DNA of 64,000 nt from Hoplostethus atlanticus (GCA_034670405.1 JAXDDX010000010.1:4200501-4264500); one strand, 5' to 3'; positions 1-12,981 are shown, counted from the stretch's first letter. The notes: generated by a model from the sequence alone, not told the origin. Made by a program: numbers and translations.

Positions 1-59
1 TTGGTTACTTGGTTGCCAGTAGAGTCAGAACAATTAGCCTTGGTTGTTGTTGGACAAAC

Positions 60-350
60 ATATGAAATTTCACGCACCTCACTAATCAATGCAACCACTG
101 TAATTTGACCCATCGTCAATAGTGATATGGTGCTATTAGGCACGATGCATTACCGTGACCAGTTATGAGATTAACAGCCATTGGCTGACAAATGAGAAAA
201 GCCCATCCCAGCTCATTCCAGTTTAATAAGCACTGAATCCACTTCATTGATTATTCACTGCTAATCTGCAATAGCTCAAATCAATAACCAGCCCAGCTCT
301 CATTTCAATATAAATCCAATTATTCCCATACCCAAAGATGAAGAAATTAG
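60..350. promoter_or_regulatory. Candidate enhancer: ATTA-rich, repeat-free
   Basis: At least eight ATTA/TAAT homeodomain cores fall in 290 bp (for example 83, 135, 170, 224, 250, 262, 319, 346), with no simple repeat or transposon signature. Conservation was not testable. Confidence 0.25.
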
Positions 351-1047
351 TGAGGAAATTGATCACCATGTTATTTCCATTTGCCTGTGTGTAATGATCA
401 AAACACTTGCTTTAGTATACTATAGCGCTAACATATCTGTTCAATTACATAGCATCGAAAACAGGGTGAAGAATACCTCTTTTTCATAGTAATGCACACA
501 CACACACACACACAGATGTCATATTTTACAATTGTGATTTTAATTTAAATGTGTTTTTGATTTGATTTGTTCACTTGTTTCCTTGTGTTTGCTGTTTAAA
601 GCACCTCGCTACAAACTTGTGGCGTACTGACAGCTTCAGATTCACATAAAGGGAGTAAAAATATGCTCCTGCATTCCTCAGTAGAGTTACATTAAATCCC
701 CTTAAGTCTCTCTAATCACCTGGTTACACATAAGTCTATTTGGTTTTTCAAATCATCTCTAGTTAGAGAGAGAAGTGAGGGAGAGAGAGAGAGACATCAT
801 TACTCTGTAATAAAGCATCCATATGGTGTAAATGTTGAGCTGGTGCAAATCCCCTCAGCTTAGCTGCAGTGCACCCTGGCAAGGAAGGTCAGGAGTAAAT
901 GCGTCTGACTTAAGCATATGTTTCTTTTTCTGCCATTTATATCTCTGGGTTGATAGCATGACTGTGAGATGAAAGGTTTATTGGTTGGTGGTGGGTTGAT
1001 ATATGGTATAGGTAGCCTTGCCAATGCCAGTAAAAATGTTACATTAT

Positions 1048-1079
<32 letters not shown>

Positions 1080-2427
1080 ATAGTAGTAGTAGTAGTAGCA
1101 GCAGCAGCAGCAGCAATTGTACTACCCTATAAAGAGCAGTAACTTCATGACTAGTGAGACTGAGAAAAATCACTTCATCATTTATCTTCCAACTAAAGTA
1201 TTGTTGGTACAGAAGTGGATTGTATACGTCTTTGTAGGGCAGACTAGTAGTAGTAGTTCTTGGCCAAACTCTTGTTCAAACATTTCACAGCTACTAACAA
1301 CAACAATGTAGAGTAGAAATTATATTTATTGTAAGGCCGTTGTGGTCGATTCAGCCAAAAATGGTGCCGTAAATCTGGTGAGGGTTGTTGAGCAACGCAC
1401 CATGTCAGACAGTAGGAGTCCCAATGCCTATTTTTCAATTGAGAGTGATTGCTGCCTGCTCGGATGGCTGAAACATTCAGAATATGAACAAAATATGCTA
1501 CTTCCTTTTATCACTTGCACTGTTTTTGCATAATGCATATGTGCACATGCATAAGTGCACACACACACACACACACACACCCTGAACTGGGGCGGTAGAG
1601 ATGGTTTTGAGAAGTGGAGGGGAACAAAGGGGAAGTGTGTTTTTGAGTTTGTGTGTACACTGTACAACTTTTCTGCATAAAGTACATCCGTCAAGATGAC
1701 TTGGTGTAAGACCACACCACTGAGCAGCTTCCCAAGTACCCCAGTGCTCTATTTTCATTGAATTATTATTGGAGAAATTGAAGAAAAATCATAATTTGAC
1801 TCAAACAAGAGAAAAGGGATTTAATCACAAAGATTGTTAATCTCTGAGATGGAGTAAAAAAAATATAAAGAAAAACAGCAACACTGTACTTTCTCCAACA
1901 CCCCCCCCACCCCTCCCCAGTTTGAAGTCTTCTACTTCCCCAAGCACTTTCAAAGTAGACAGTAGTCACCCTGGTCCTGTAGGCTCTGCCCCTAATTATA
2001 GAGCAGCTATAATTACAGAACCTGGGGAGAGAGAGAGAGAGAGAGAGATGGGGGGAACCTAAATCCACCCATTATAAATTTAGATGGCTGCCTTCTGATG
2101 ATACGTGTTTTTCAGCATTGAGAGGTGCAAATAATCCCATCAAAGAGAACAATGGCTACACACCTGCCTCCTGCACCCTCTGTCCAATTACACACAGCTA
2201 AGCATTCACACCTACCTCCTCCTCTTTTTACATTTACCTTACAGTCTCCGCGCACTTCAGATGCTGCGTGTTACATTGTTCTATAACTACTTTGCTCCTA
2301 ATGAGGAATGCTACGACAGAAGTATAAAACTCACCTTTTTTACAACGACTCGAGACTCAAAAACCACACAAGATGGCAATGAAGTAAAAACCGGTGATAT
2401 TTTCACATAAATAAATGTCAGTTTTCA
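351..2427. other. Intergenic desert, simple repeats
   Basis: No gene. CA runs at 495-514 and 1558-1580, GA at 781-794 and about 2029-2048, a C run near 1901, and the triplet repeat listed separately. A repeat-poor part at about 2080-2330 is unexplained. Confidence 0.6.
1046..1115. repeat. Compound trinucleotide repeat (TAG)n then (CAG)n
   Basis: About 70 bp of AGT/TAG units, with one TAA interruption at 1078-1080, changes at 1100 into about five CAG units. It is intergenic and non-coding. Confidence 0.9.
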
Positions 2428-2640
2428 CACTTTCTAAAACCGATTGATATAAGACAATAGTGATCTTATACCCAGTTCTTGAAAGCTTTTACATTTGCTG
2501 CTTGGTAAGTCTTCACCAGGAAAAAGCCTCTGGGCCACAGGAAGTGATGGATTTTTTATATCTCCAGTAGCAGCAACAGTGGTTGGTTCGGTATAAATAG
2601 AGAACTTAGCATGAGCGGACATAGCCACCATTCATTTTGC
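2428..2640 (+). repeat. Unclassified interspersed repeat, copy 1
   Basis: It shares with the copies at 25.1 and 43.9 kb a chain of blocks: AGTGAT near the start, CCAGGAAAAAGCCTCTGG, CACAGGAAGTGATG, ATCTCCAG, ATAAATAGA, TTAGCATGA and ATAGCCACCAT. In this copy the expected ATG reads ATT and the sequence diverges after it. Confidence 0.6.
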
Positions 2641-2786
2641 TAATCTAGTTATTATCGATTAATAGGAGTAAGAATTAGTAAAATTGACCTGCAGGTGCAT
2701 CAGTTCCAAATCCGCTGAGAAATGAGGAGGTCCTGGACGCTGCTCAATAGGAGGAAAAAATCATTTCCAAAGTTTATAGAAAAAAT

Positions 2787-2915
2787 CTTTTATTTTTCAT
2801 TGCAGATGCTCAAGTGAAGAAGTCATCTTAATATCGTCCTACTGAGGAAGATGTAATCAAAGCATACTTTTGAAATGCGCTTTTTATTTTCAGCATCTGT
2901 AATGAAAAATAAAAG
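2787..2915. repeat. Inverted repeat, 24-bp arms with 81-bp loop
   Basis: The left arm 2787-2810 and right arm 2892-2915 are reverse complements at 23 of 24 positions. The mismatch would be a G-U pair in RNA. The flanks are AT-rich. It could be the ends of a small MITE or a hairpin. Confidence 0.75.
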
Positions 2916-3513
2916 AATATATATATTTTTGCGAGTACTGTGATTGTTTTTGTTGTTGATTCAAACCACCTGCCTACTTCACATCATCATGATATTGATA
3001 TTGTGAAACATTACGTGGCAGGATCTTATCAGTCATCCATGATAAGTCTGTGTTTCATATTTATCATAAGTTGGTCACTTTGCGTACCAGGGAGCAGTGT
3101 TGAGTTGACCTCGGGGGTGAAAGGTTAAGCTCTCTTCCAGTTGAGTTGTCAGCACAGCAGGGCCATTGTGTCTAGGGAGGCAGTCGGAGATGGAGCTGTG
3201 TGTGTGAATGCACGCGTGTGTGTGTATGTGTGTGTGTGTGTGTGTGCTGGGGTAGGAGGCTGGGGGTGACTCAGGCTAAATGTGCCATTTGTAATGATCC
3301 CCGAGGCCAGTGTGGTGGTATCCACCCGGTCAAGTGTTTCTCAGATCTCCCACCCCACCCATCCCACCCACCCCATCCACTAAACACAGTGATCTGAACG
3401 ACGGCCTTGTCTTTCTTCCTGTCTCTATCTCTCCCTCTCTCTCTCCAGCTCATTCTCTCACATGCACACAGGATAGGAAATTCATAAATTCTGTCTATGA
3501 CGGAAGATTTTTC

Positions 3514-3884
3514 AGCCAATTTGGCAAGTATCCAACCATCATTTGAAGCCCTATTGTGTCACATAAATCTAGTTGGTGGGTACAATAGGGAAAGTGACTG
3601 GTAAGGATAAAAAGGCAACACTTAAAAATTAACAAGCCTATTGTATATTGCAAGGTTTAAAACACAGCAAAACATTTACAGAAGATTTTATCCATTTTAG
3701 CATCTCTCCTTTCTACAGTCTATAAGCCTGAACCAGTGTGGCTTTTCCTTTACTATTTTTCCTTTACTATTAAGTTTGTCTACCCTACTATCCACTGTGG
3801 CAGGTAGCCAACCATCACTTGGAGTGCTAATATCATCCAAAATTGGGTTGACAGGCAAAATAGTGAAAGTGACTGGTGAATTTT
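3514..3884 (+). repeat. Diverged local duplication, about 90 bp unit
   Basis: The units at about 3514-3606 and 3789-3884 share GGCAAGTATCCAACCATCA or GGCAGGTAGCCAACCATCA, then ATAGGGAAAGTGACTGGT or ATAGTGAAAGTGACTGGT, in the same order. The offset is about 275 bp. Confidence 0.6.
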
Positions 3885-5210
3885 GGGATACATCAGCCAC
3901 TGTGGCTAGTGGACAGAAACAGTTTCCTCCCCCACACACATGCACACAGAAACAAGTTTACAGAACAAAACGTTACACTTTCTGAGCAGAAACAGCTACG
4001 TTGTTGCATTTGATGTGTTGTGTCTTAACTTCCCGTCAGCACTAAAATACACTGCCATAAAAACTGGAAACAATTGTCTTCCTCCTACCCCCTGTGAGAG
4101 TAGTCTGGTTAGCAGCCCCTCCTCCGAAGACCACATCACTAGTGCGGGACAGGCTTTATGTTGGTCTGTATGAGAAAGCACTCATCTATGACCCTGGGTG
4201 TACAATAACATCCCTTCACTGCTGCCGAATGGAAACCTTTTATCTACGAAAAAGTCAACTCATCACGACTTGAGGAAAACAGACGTATTTCTGGAATGCC
4301 ATTGATTGTAATGCGTTTTTGCATCGATTGTGAGCGGCTCTCGTGGGTCTCAGTTTGAAAAACATGCCTAACCAATGAAGGACCATGTACATCTTCAGTT
4401 TAAGTGATTACACGCAATTGATCAAAGCTGGAATCAGTTGGTGATGTTTTATTCAACCCTCTTTCAGCACTAAGTGTAAGGAGAAGGGGCATGACGTCCA
4501 TCATTCAATACAACACAATATAGAGGATTCCACTCTGTTTAAGTCATCTTCTATTCTTTAAAACATACCATTGTGCTATCGATCATTTTGTAATGATAGG
4601 TTTCAATTTTTTTTTAAATGATGAGCATCGTATTTTGGAACGAAACTCCACACAAAGTCATTTCTTCTCCCACTGTGACTCTGTCCAAATGAAGTCTCCC
4701 TTTGCTGCCTGCAGGCCTGTGAGTGCAGCTCCCCTTTCCTCTGATCCATTACCCACGGGCCATTAGGACCCGCTCAGAGTTTAGGCCTTCTTTTATTGAC
4801 TGCAGTTTTACGCCTCCATGTTTGAAGTGAGCACCGCTCGGCTGTCATTTCCTGCTCTGAGCGTTTGTGTAATTAAGCACTGTGCCGAGCGTCCCATAGA
4901 GTGGCCGGCCACGCCACTGATGTTTAATACCCACACCCAGACACAACGCCTCATTGACAGGGCTACGGTTCACTGCCTATACAATTACCCCACAGTATAT
5001 ACTTCACATCACCTTCACAGGTACAAAGTGCATCTGCCCACAGTTTACTTATCAAGCCTGTTGTATGGGCACATCTGACTGCAGAGGACAAGGGGACTCT
5101 GTTATATTGTGAACTACGACGGCAAAAAACAACAAGAGCTGCAAAGTGCAATGTTTTAATTGGCTTGTGTCTGTGTGCATCTATCTGTCTGTCTGTGTAT
5201 CTATGCATGT

Positions 5211-5245
5211 GCGCGCGCGTGTGTGTGTGTGTGTGTGTGTGTGTG
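5211..5245. repeat. (GC)n(GT)n microsatellite
   Basis: Four GC units lead into about thirteen GT units. Alternating purine-pyrimidine of this kind is prone to Z-DNA. Confidence 0.9.
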
Positions 5246-5479
5246 CATTTTATAGGTGCTGAAGGTTAAAGCGTTTAGGCTGTGCAGATCCCAGTGAACA
5301 CAGATGTGTCAGATGTGTGTTAACCCCTCCTCTCCCTTCTCCATTTCACAACAGAGTGGATGTTGATAGCCGGAACACTGTTAATATCGAGCGCAATCAT
5401 TGCACAATCTGGCCTATTACAAAAGGAAAAGTTAAAAAAAGAAAGAAAAAAACTTGACTTCTTAACCTGTCTCTTCCTT

Positions 5480-5720
5480 GCTCTGGCTGTGATTAATGAA
5501 AGACTAGATGGGCTCTCTGGCACATTAATTTCATAGCTCTATGAATTTACTGCCAAGGCCTCAGGCTGAAAGAGCCTTTTCAAACAAAGGTCAAAGTAAA
5601 GGACTTAAGTAGGCCTGGGTTGTGTGTCACAGCTGGAAAAAGGGCCCTGGGATTTTTTAGTACTTTATGGGCCCGTTGTGAGGTTGATAATGTGCATTGT
5701 GGGAGTATATTCCACTGAGG
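5480..5720. promoter_or_regulatory. Candidate enhancer with ATTAAT cores and a TTCATAG palindrome
   Basis: GATTAATGAA (5491) and ATTAATTT (5524) precede TTCATAGCTCTATGAA (5530-5545), then CAAAGGTCAAAG (5585), which holds TCF/nuclear-receptor-like half-sites. The stretch is repeat-free. Confidence 0.27.
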
Positions 5721-6339
5721 TAGAGGTTAAAGACTATGGGAGAAGTTAAGGGGCTTGGCCGTCATGTAAAGTGCTTTCATAGTAAAGCACAATATTCCAA
5801 GCATACTGTACAGCAGTGATCTAAGTGGGTTGGGGCATCTGCTCTAGGGGAAAAGATGAGTTAATACATCATTTTTCTACGCTTTATGTTGAACACACAA
5901 ACCTATAAACTCACACACATTCACGCAAACAAGGCCATACTGTTTCATAGATTTAATAGCTTATTGTTTCGGTGTCAGCCAGAAGCAAGTGTGTGTAACA
6001 GTTTCTGTCATGGTTGACAATTTGATAGTTTTTCACACTTTGGCTTGCCAAGGCTTCCCATTTTTCTCAGCTCCCCGTTTCCGCACCAAAGCCAACTGAG
6101 GTTTTCAAATATTGAGCCTTAATCCTTGGGCCTCAAACTGCAGGGCCTGCTGTGTGGTACTCAACAAATGACTGAGTGTTCATGAGCAAAATTAGCCCAG
6201 GGAGGCCTCCGCTTCCCCACCATGTTGATATAGTGGTAAATAAAAAGATGCGTAAACTATGAGCTCCAGTTGGTGAGCACCATAGGTCGCCACCAGTATA
6301 AAGCAAACGGTATTTTCTCTCTGTTTAAAAACTTGATAG

Positions 6340-6560
6340 GATCCTATTAAGGATGTTAGAGAAATGGGCTCATGAGTGGAAGGTCGCTGGTTTGAATCCC
6401 TGGAATGACTGGGAAAACCTGTGCTGGAAAAATGAATGAGTGATACTCTCCCCTGACTCAGCAAATACCATCAAGGTGTCCTTGAGCAAGGCACTTAAGT
6501 GGCACTTATTGCTTCAGTGGAGCCGCTCAGTGCCCAACAGAAGAATACATGATTTGTCCT
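6340..6560 (+). repeat. tRNA-derived SINE-like copy
   Basis: A B-box-like GGTTTGAATCC near 6392 is followed by the body segments ACTGGGAAAACCTG and GTCCTTGAGCAAGGCACTTAA, then CAGTGGAGCCGCTCAGTGCC, matching reverse-strand copies elsewhere in the window. Confidence 0.5.
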
Positions 6561-8000
6561 GGGCAGTTAAAATAGTATATTTTTAGCATTTTAGCATTTT
6601 CTTTAACTTTATTGACTTTAGAATAATAATAAAATGTGTTCCATCATAATTTTTTATTTTTTAAATTGCTTATCTTGCTTATGAAAATGACATCTACACT
6701 AATAAAACTATTATGTTTTTGGCCCTCCAAATGGACCATCAGGTAATACATGCTTGACTTATTGATGGAACAAAACCAAAACAATGTGTATTTAGTTCGT
6801 TTATATCTGTATTAGGATGATACTTCTTATTTCATTTGCAGCTATAAAAACTGGATACTCTTTCCACTGACGTTTATGTGACACTACACCTGAGTGCACC
6901 AAAAAATCCCATTGAGCTCCATTGACAAGACCTGATGCCATTTTCATAATTAACACAAATATTAGCAGGGGGGGTTTTATGTGGGTCAAAGACATGTTGT
7001 TGCATAGTCCTGTTTAGAGCTTAAATATTAAATTGCAGCTGCATATTATGTAAACCAAAGTCCCTGTGGAACTTGAACCCAGGCATTTTGTTTATCTGCA
7101 AAAGTTCTTAGAATTTCTTTTCCACTGAGCGAAGGGAGCACTTTGGGCAGATCTGACACAAAAATACCAATGAAATCCCTTTGTCGCACAGCAAAATGGG
7201 CAGAAAGCTAGATGCTTTAAGGTAACTACGGTGTATTTGCACTTGTATCCAGTTTTTCTATAAGGTGGAATCCTCGAGATGCAATACTCACATGTGATTT
7301 CCTAAAAATCAGCCCCGAGCAGCGCATGACCGGAGCAGAACAGTGCCCTAAGAAAAGTGGAATGTGTATGTTTGTTAAAGTTGGTGCCTGTCTAGCCATC
7401 TGTCTGGGATGCCATTGTAAGCGCAGGATCCATATGACTACCCTCATGCTGATTGATTGAGAAGAACGTTGCTCGGTGGGCTCAATATTGACGTTAGAGT
7501 TTTTTATATTTTCATTTAATACTTTTGTGTGAGGTTTTATAAACTTTCTTCTAGACAAATCATTGTCATAGACACACAGATGATTGCAATGCTTTATTTG
7601 AATCCAATAATAATACCCAGGATTCAAATATTACAGAGATTCAGCACCGTTTAAGGACTTTTAACACACACACAGATACACAGGCACAGATGCATGGACT
7701 CACACACACACACACACACAGTGACTCATAGTACCACTTTGTAAGTTCCTTCAACATGCTGCCCATTAACGGATGTTTCTGAGATACCTTGTCCCCGCTG
7801 GCTTTCTCCCATGTGAAACCATCTGTGGACATTGGGCTTTTTTTTTTTTTTTTGTTATTTGTCAGACTCAGACATGGGATTCAGGGCAAGGCTGCGCGCT
7901 GGGGAGTTATGATGTTTTTTAGTCTCCTGATATGTCCTGAACAATGTGTGCTGCAAAAATAAATATTAATCTATGCGCAGACTTTGTTCCCAGCCGGGCG

Positions 8001-8033
<33 letters not shown>

Positions 8034-9539
8034 TGTCTGTGTGTGCTGGTGTGCTGTGTGTTTCTGTTTCTGTTTCTGGATCAGGCCCAGCTCCGGCCCC
8101 ATTATCTCTCTGTGTCTTTGTATGTGCTGATTTATTTCAACAGTGCTCTCTCGGCCAAGCGCTGGGTGCCTCCTCTTTGTCAGCTCCTGTGTGAACGCAG
8201 AAGCCTTTGACCACCTTTGACAGTGTGAATATTTTAGCTCCTTTTAATATGCAGCCTGAACTTTTATGTAAAGATGAGGAGCAGGGAGGTGGAGGCGGGA
8301 GACGGGGGGGAGGCGGTTGGTGACGGGAGGAGGAGGGGGCGGGGGGTGCTAAGAATAAATGTTCCTGGGATTTGACGTCAATGTCATCAAGCAGCATAAC
8401 AACAAAGTTTGGTATTGATATTTACTTTCTATTTAACTGCTAGTACTTGATATTGAATCAAATCAACAAACATTTCAACATGCCTGTGCTCACCTCCGCC
8501 TCCGTCAGACTGGACAGAATTCCCAGTAAGGCAAATTGCCAACTTTTTGTTTCCCTTTTCATGAGAGGAAATGTAGTTTTCTTGTTATTTGTAATGAATT
8601 CTTCTGGTGGTACATGCAGACCTGTTGACTGTACAGTCTCTTCTCAGAGCAGCATAACACGGAGCTTCTCAGAGCTAGCAGGTGTTCCAGGTACCCTGGT
8701 ACCCTCTGGTGCCAAATGGTTGGGAAGATAGTTTCGTAGCGTCCTGTTATGTTGACTGGGGCAGGAAATGTGCAAGTTAAAATCAGACTGTAATGGAAAC
8801 GTGGGACCTAAAATAATGTTGTTAAGTGATTATCTTGTTGATGACTGATTGGATTGACTTGCTGACGTCAGCCTGATGGCTAGCAGTCTACAGAAACTTT
8901 TCCATAGAGTATTATCTGTCCATCTGTCAGGATTTAGGCCACCAGAGATTATAGATCCAGCAGAAGTTATATTAGAAGTTAATTTGGTTTTGGAACAGCA
9001 ATTGATTGAGATTCAAATATTACATAAATAATGAAGCCATATTCTCAATTGTGCATTTTTAGGACATTGATATTTTAATTTATATAATTTTATTGAAAAT
9101 AGAATGATTAATAATAAATTGTTGTACTTTTTTATAACCTACATGAATTTCAGTTATTTACTCAGCTTACATGGATAGAGAATTTTCCAGGATCGTGAAT
9201 CAACCTAACAGTATCCGGAGTATTCAAAGTCCTGGTGGTACTTCTTTAGGGCTTTGACCCTACAAACACACACACTGGGTGCCCTTCTGGTAGGAATCAA
9301 AGTTCAGCAATTGGCTCTTTGATTTCTGGGAAGGAACAATTGATGTGCTGGTCCAGCCTGTCGCCGAGCAGGCCAACAGCAGCGCTCATCTCCTCAGTTA
9401 TTATTCTGAAGTTGTTTGCTCAGCCTTGCTCACATATGTTTCACAACTTGAGACGTGTATGTTTTAATCTGCTGGCCAGTTTAAGATGTGGACACAGTCA
9501 CTGTTTGGATTTATTAATCCAGCTGGTGTTTTCTGATGA
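6561..9539. other. Intergenic desert
   Basis: No gene. The 133-codon minus frame at 7226-7627 has no recognisable domain. CA repeats at 7667-7720, a T run near 7843, the GT repeat at 7994-8044 and a G-rich tract at 8280-8350. Unique sequence at 8130-8270 has two CCTTTGACC-like sites. Confidence 0.55.
7994..8044. repeat. (GT)n microsatellite with TCTG units
   Basis: A GT run is followed by TCTGTCTG and more GT. CA runs lie nearby at 7667-7720. Confidence 0.9.
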
Positions 9540-9720
9540 GAACCCCCACCCACCCCACTTTTCCTCACCTGGTTGTGTGGACACTCTTCTCCACAGGGCC
9601 AGGCAGTAGGAATCAAACCCACATCTCTGGTATTGTTTGTACCATGCTTGACCCAGTTAGCTACATAGGACCAGGTCTGCGTAGGTCTATCACAACAAGA
9701 GGGTTTATGTGACTCATTAC
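9540..9720 (-). repeat. tRNA-derived SINE-like copy
   Basis: On the minus strand TAGCTAACTGGG (A-box-like) and GGTTTGATTCC (B-box) are separated as in tRNA-derived heads. A short unrelated-looking body follows. Confidence 0.5.
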
Positions 9721-10195
9721 AAACAGATTGAACACAGAGCACCAAGAGACACGTTTGTCAAAACAAAAAATGTTTTAACAAACCTGGTGTTTTACACTGG
9801 AACCCTCCTTCAGGCACTTTGCCCCACTTCAGCAGTGAGTGTGCAAGCATGAACTGGTGTGACTGTGTTTGGCAGACTGTCTTTCCACTACTAGAATAGG
9901 CATGGGGACAAAAGTCACGCAGACAGATACAGTGCAGATTATGGACAGATAGACAGACGAGCTCTCCAGCCAGTCACGGTGGACATGGTAGGGAATGAGT
10001 GGGACACTTGCATGAGGAGGGGAGGGGAGGGGAGAGCGGTTGTGTCATGGCAGGGGTAGTCCAGTGGAGCGGCGAGGCCCTCACGCCCCCGCTGATCACA
10101 ACAGGGGATTAATTATGTCAGCATAATAAGTACAAATGGTGATCCGAACGTGGAATTAGCCCCCTGAGCAGAGGCTGTTGCAGCGTGCTATGGAG

Positions 10196-10360
10196 AGGAG
10201 GGGTGTGTGTGTGTGGGGGGTGGGGGGGGTGGATTTGTCCCAATTTGTCCCAGTCTGTCTGTCTGCACAGGCATGGGGGTGGGAGCCTGGGTAGGGTGGC
10301 TGGTTGTCTGGCTGGCTGGTAGGCTGACTGACTGGCTGGCTGGGTGGGTGGTGGGGTGGC
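10196..10360. repeat. GT/G-rich and CTGG tetranucleotide low-complexity region
   Basis: A GT run and G runs are followed by TCTG units and then imperfect GGCT/CTGA/GGTG tetranucleotides. Confidence 0.85.
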
Positions 10361-10943
10361 CCGGTCTGTCATCTCTGTTATGATTTGCATGGATGTCAGT
10401 CTCAGTGGCAGCGGGACAAGGCTCTAGCTGAGCTGCAGGCGCTCTGCTGTTCAAAGACCCATTCATTTCCCAGCATCCTCCATCTCAGCTTGTCTCCAGT
10501 TGGACGCCCCCAGGCTAACGGTCGAGCTCTGACGGCTCTGGTTAGGTTTTGAACATGCACGGTCAATGCAAAAGCTAGCGTTTCAGTGTCACTGTGTACT
10601 TTGTTTTTCCATTTCTCAAAATCATTAAATACACCCCCTCCTCCCCCCCAACAAACAACACAGCAAGGCTCTCCTCTCTTGCGGGTGAGCATTTCAAAGC
10701 TTTGGTTACAGCCCTGCTTTTTGGTCGAGGTCATGTTGCCCTAGGACTCGGCTCAGAGGCCACACGGCCAGCAGAAACCAGCGCTCATCCTCAACCCCCC
10801 CGTGGTAATATCTGTTGTCCCTGCTGGCTCTTTGCCCTCAGCACTTCCCTTGACCAGCTCTCTGTCAATGCCTCACATTCCCAGTGCAAGAATGCAAACA
10901 AACATGGAGCCCCGTATGCCGGGCTGGCCTGGAAAACACAAGG

Positions 10944-10978
10944 GGAGTAGAGTAGAGTAGAGTAGAGTAGAGTAGAGT
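10944..10978. repeat. Pentanucleotide repeat (AGTAG)7
   Basis: Seven tandem AGTAG units run without interruption. Confidence 0.92.
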
Positions 10979-11639
10979 CCATCTAAGGAACAAGAGGAGT
11001 ATGTCTGGTATTTTAAAAACTATTTTTACACTTTGTAAGTTATTGTTCTGGATTTTGTTATGAAGACGGTGACAGTTAAACAGGAGTTTTTTCATGTTCT
11101 TCAGTTTGTTTACGTTCCTTATATTCATCAAATCAGACCTGTACATCACTTCTGGGCTCGTTACTCAAAAAATGTAGTTACTCGTTCTCATTTCAAAACT
11201 GATTTTTACCACCCATCTCTGGTTCTTAGACCGAGAGCATATGTGAATATGCTTCCAGTTTAGGTGGTTAAATAAATTCCAGATTGTATCTCTAAAAGCC
11301 ATAACCACCTGCACATGTAGAAATGCATATCTTCTCAACATATCAATAGCCTTGTGCAGTAATAGGAGATCACTGAAGGCGTGGAAGAAGCAAGCTTGCA
11401 TCTGAATGTATAATGATAGAGAATTGATCCACATCCTCTCTTGTCACTATGCACTTAGTCTTTATTTATCTATTTATTTACTATAAAATAATCAAAGCAT
11501 CATCAAGAACTACATTCTTTCATCACTGTTGGAAATTGATGCAGAATTCACCCACCCGTTTTCCCAGATGCACATCAGCATCAGGCTGCGTTTACAGGGG
11601 GGAGTGGATCCAGGGCCAATTTGCTTTGAGTAAGTCTAT

Positions 11640-11900
11640 GAAGCTTATAGCGGCTGGGCCTAGATAATGATTCCTCCTCTATGGCAGCGGGGCTGCTGAT
11701 GGGGGAGGTCATATGCAGACTCAGGCCCCATAAATCCCTGTTCTATGATGAGCACTCTGCGTATGACTTATGGAGCACAGAGACGGCCAGTTAAGACAGC
11801 CACTCATAAACATGTGGCTTGGCTGCCCTGACGGCACTGTCAATTTTCATATTTCATCGGTTATTGGGGTAGCAGTGATGAGTTAAGTCTCCGCCAGACT
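11640..11900. promoter_or_regulatory. Candidate enhancer, repeat-free
   Basis: Mixed-composition unique sequence with CCATAAATC and CATAAAC posterior-Hox-like sites and GACGGCACTGTCAATTTTC. The call rests on texture only. Confidence 0.22.
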
Positions 11901-12269
11901 ATTAAGCAGAGCTCTTGAGCTACTGCTATATTGGTGAGTGAGGGAGAAAGGGGAAGGAAATTAATTCATGTCATTTGTTGTTTTTTTTCATTCGCTAGGC
12001 ATTTATTTGTAAAGGTGGGCAACAAATGTTATGACTGAGTTCAAAATGAATTTAGTTGACTAGGTTCAGCTGTTCATACTTTTATTAATGAGATGAACAC
12101 ATTCATCCAAACAGGACAAAAAAATATATAATACATTTTTAATTCACTCGAAATAGAATTACTAGATAGAAATAGGAAGTTGCCATTCAGAGTGAATTTT
12201 TTTATTTATTTTTGTACTTTATTTATCCAGGGAAAGCCAAATGAGCATGCATCCTCTTTTACAACAACC

Positions 12270-12390
12270 CACTGTTTCACATTCACACCTGAAAGAATTT
12301 CCCAGCTGATCCGTGGATTCAAACTGACACCTCCCAGCCACCAGCCTGCCTCACTAACCTCTAGGCTACCTCTAGGCTACCACCACCCCC
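12270..12390 (-). repeat. SINE-like fragment (CCTCTAGGCTAC family)
   Basis: The minus strand shows GTAGCCTAGAGG, duplicated, as an A-box-like start, then AGTTTGAATCC as B box and the CAGCTGGGAAA body block shared with the copy at 16.1 kb. Only the head half is well preserved. Confidence 0.5.
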
Positions 12391-12645
12391 AGTTGTGTTT
12401 GTCGGCAGGAACCCATCACAAAAATAACTGGCCAAACAGCAGATCTTCTTTTCCTCCAACATGAACCACTTATTTTTGAAACATAAATCCCACAGTAAAT
12501 AAAATCCATTTACTGTTAGCGAGGTGTGCTGCTAAGTGCCCTGCCTGGCTAGCCATGACTGATGATGCTGCACTGAGTCACTCCCCCTCCCCCAGGTGAG
12601 TAAGGCTCCATGTCACTTACTGGAACTGCCAAAACACAATGGAGG

Positions 12646-12646
<1 letters not shown>

Positions 12647-12736
<90 letters not shown>
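12647..12736. repeat. (CT)n(CA)n compound microsatellite
   Basis: CT units with one TTT interruption switch at about 12703 to an unbroken CA run. Three overlapping reading frames here are pure repeat artefacts. Confidence 0.95.
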
Positions 12737-12738
<2 letters not shown>

Positions 12739-12981
12739 TCAGGCAGGCTCTCACTAATGACTCAAAGGGTGGTTTTCCTCTCCACCTCCCCTTACCCCCC
12801 AAACTCAAAATAACCTCCAATGGGCATTGCTGGACCAGGTGCTTTTCAAACAGAGTGAATGGGATTAGAATAACACATGAACATTCATCGCCGCGGTTGT
12901 CATCGCCTTGATCAATGACGAGGATTTTGTATACACAGACATGAGAGGTGATGTCAGCTGTGCTACTACCCTGTGATGAGC

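Larger units (their letters stand above)
2641..6339. other. Intergenic desert
   Basis: No gene. It contains the inverted repeat at 2787-2915, GT repeats at 3193-3246, the local duplication at 3514-3884 and the microsatellite at 5211. Repeat-poor stretches at about 4660-4950 and 5480-5720 look enhancer-like. Confidence 0.6.
9721..12269. other. Intergenic desert
   Basis: No gene. A GGGGAG-rich tract lies near 10015, the low-complexity region at 10196-10360 and the pentanucleotide at 10944. The better unique part is 11640-11900. Confidence 0.55.

Noticed and set aside
7226-7627. 133-codon minus-strand frame
   Set aside because: No transposase or other family motif could be recognised, and the surrounding DNA is AT-rich without splice or promoter evidence.
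12647-12736. Regular repeats considered as a CRISPR-like or satellite array
   Set aside because: These are dinucleotide microsatellites without spacers, in a eukaryotic genome.
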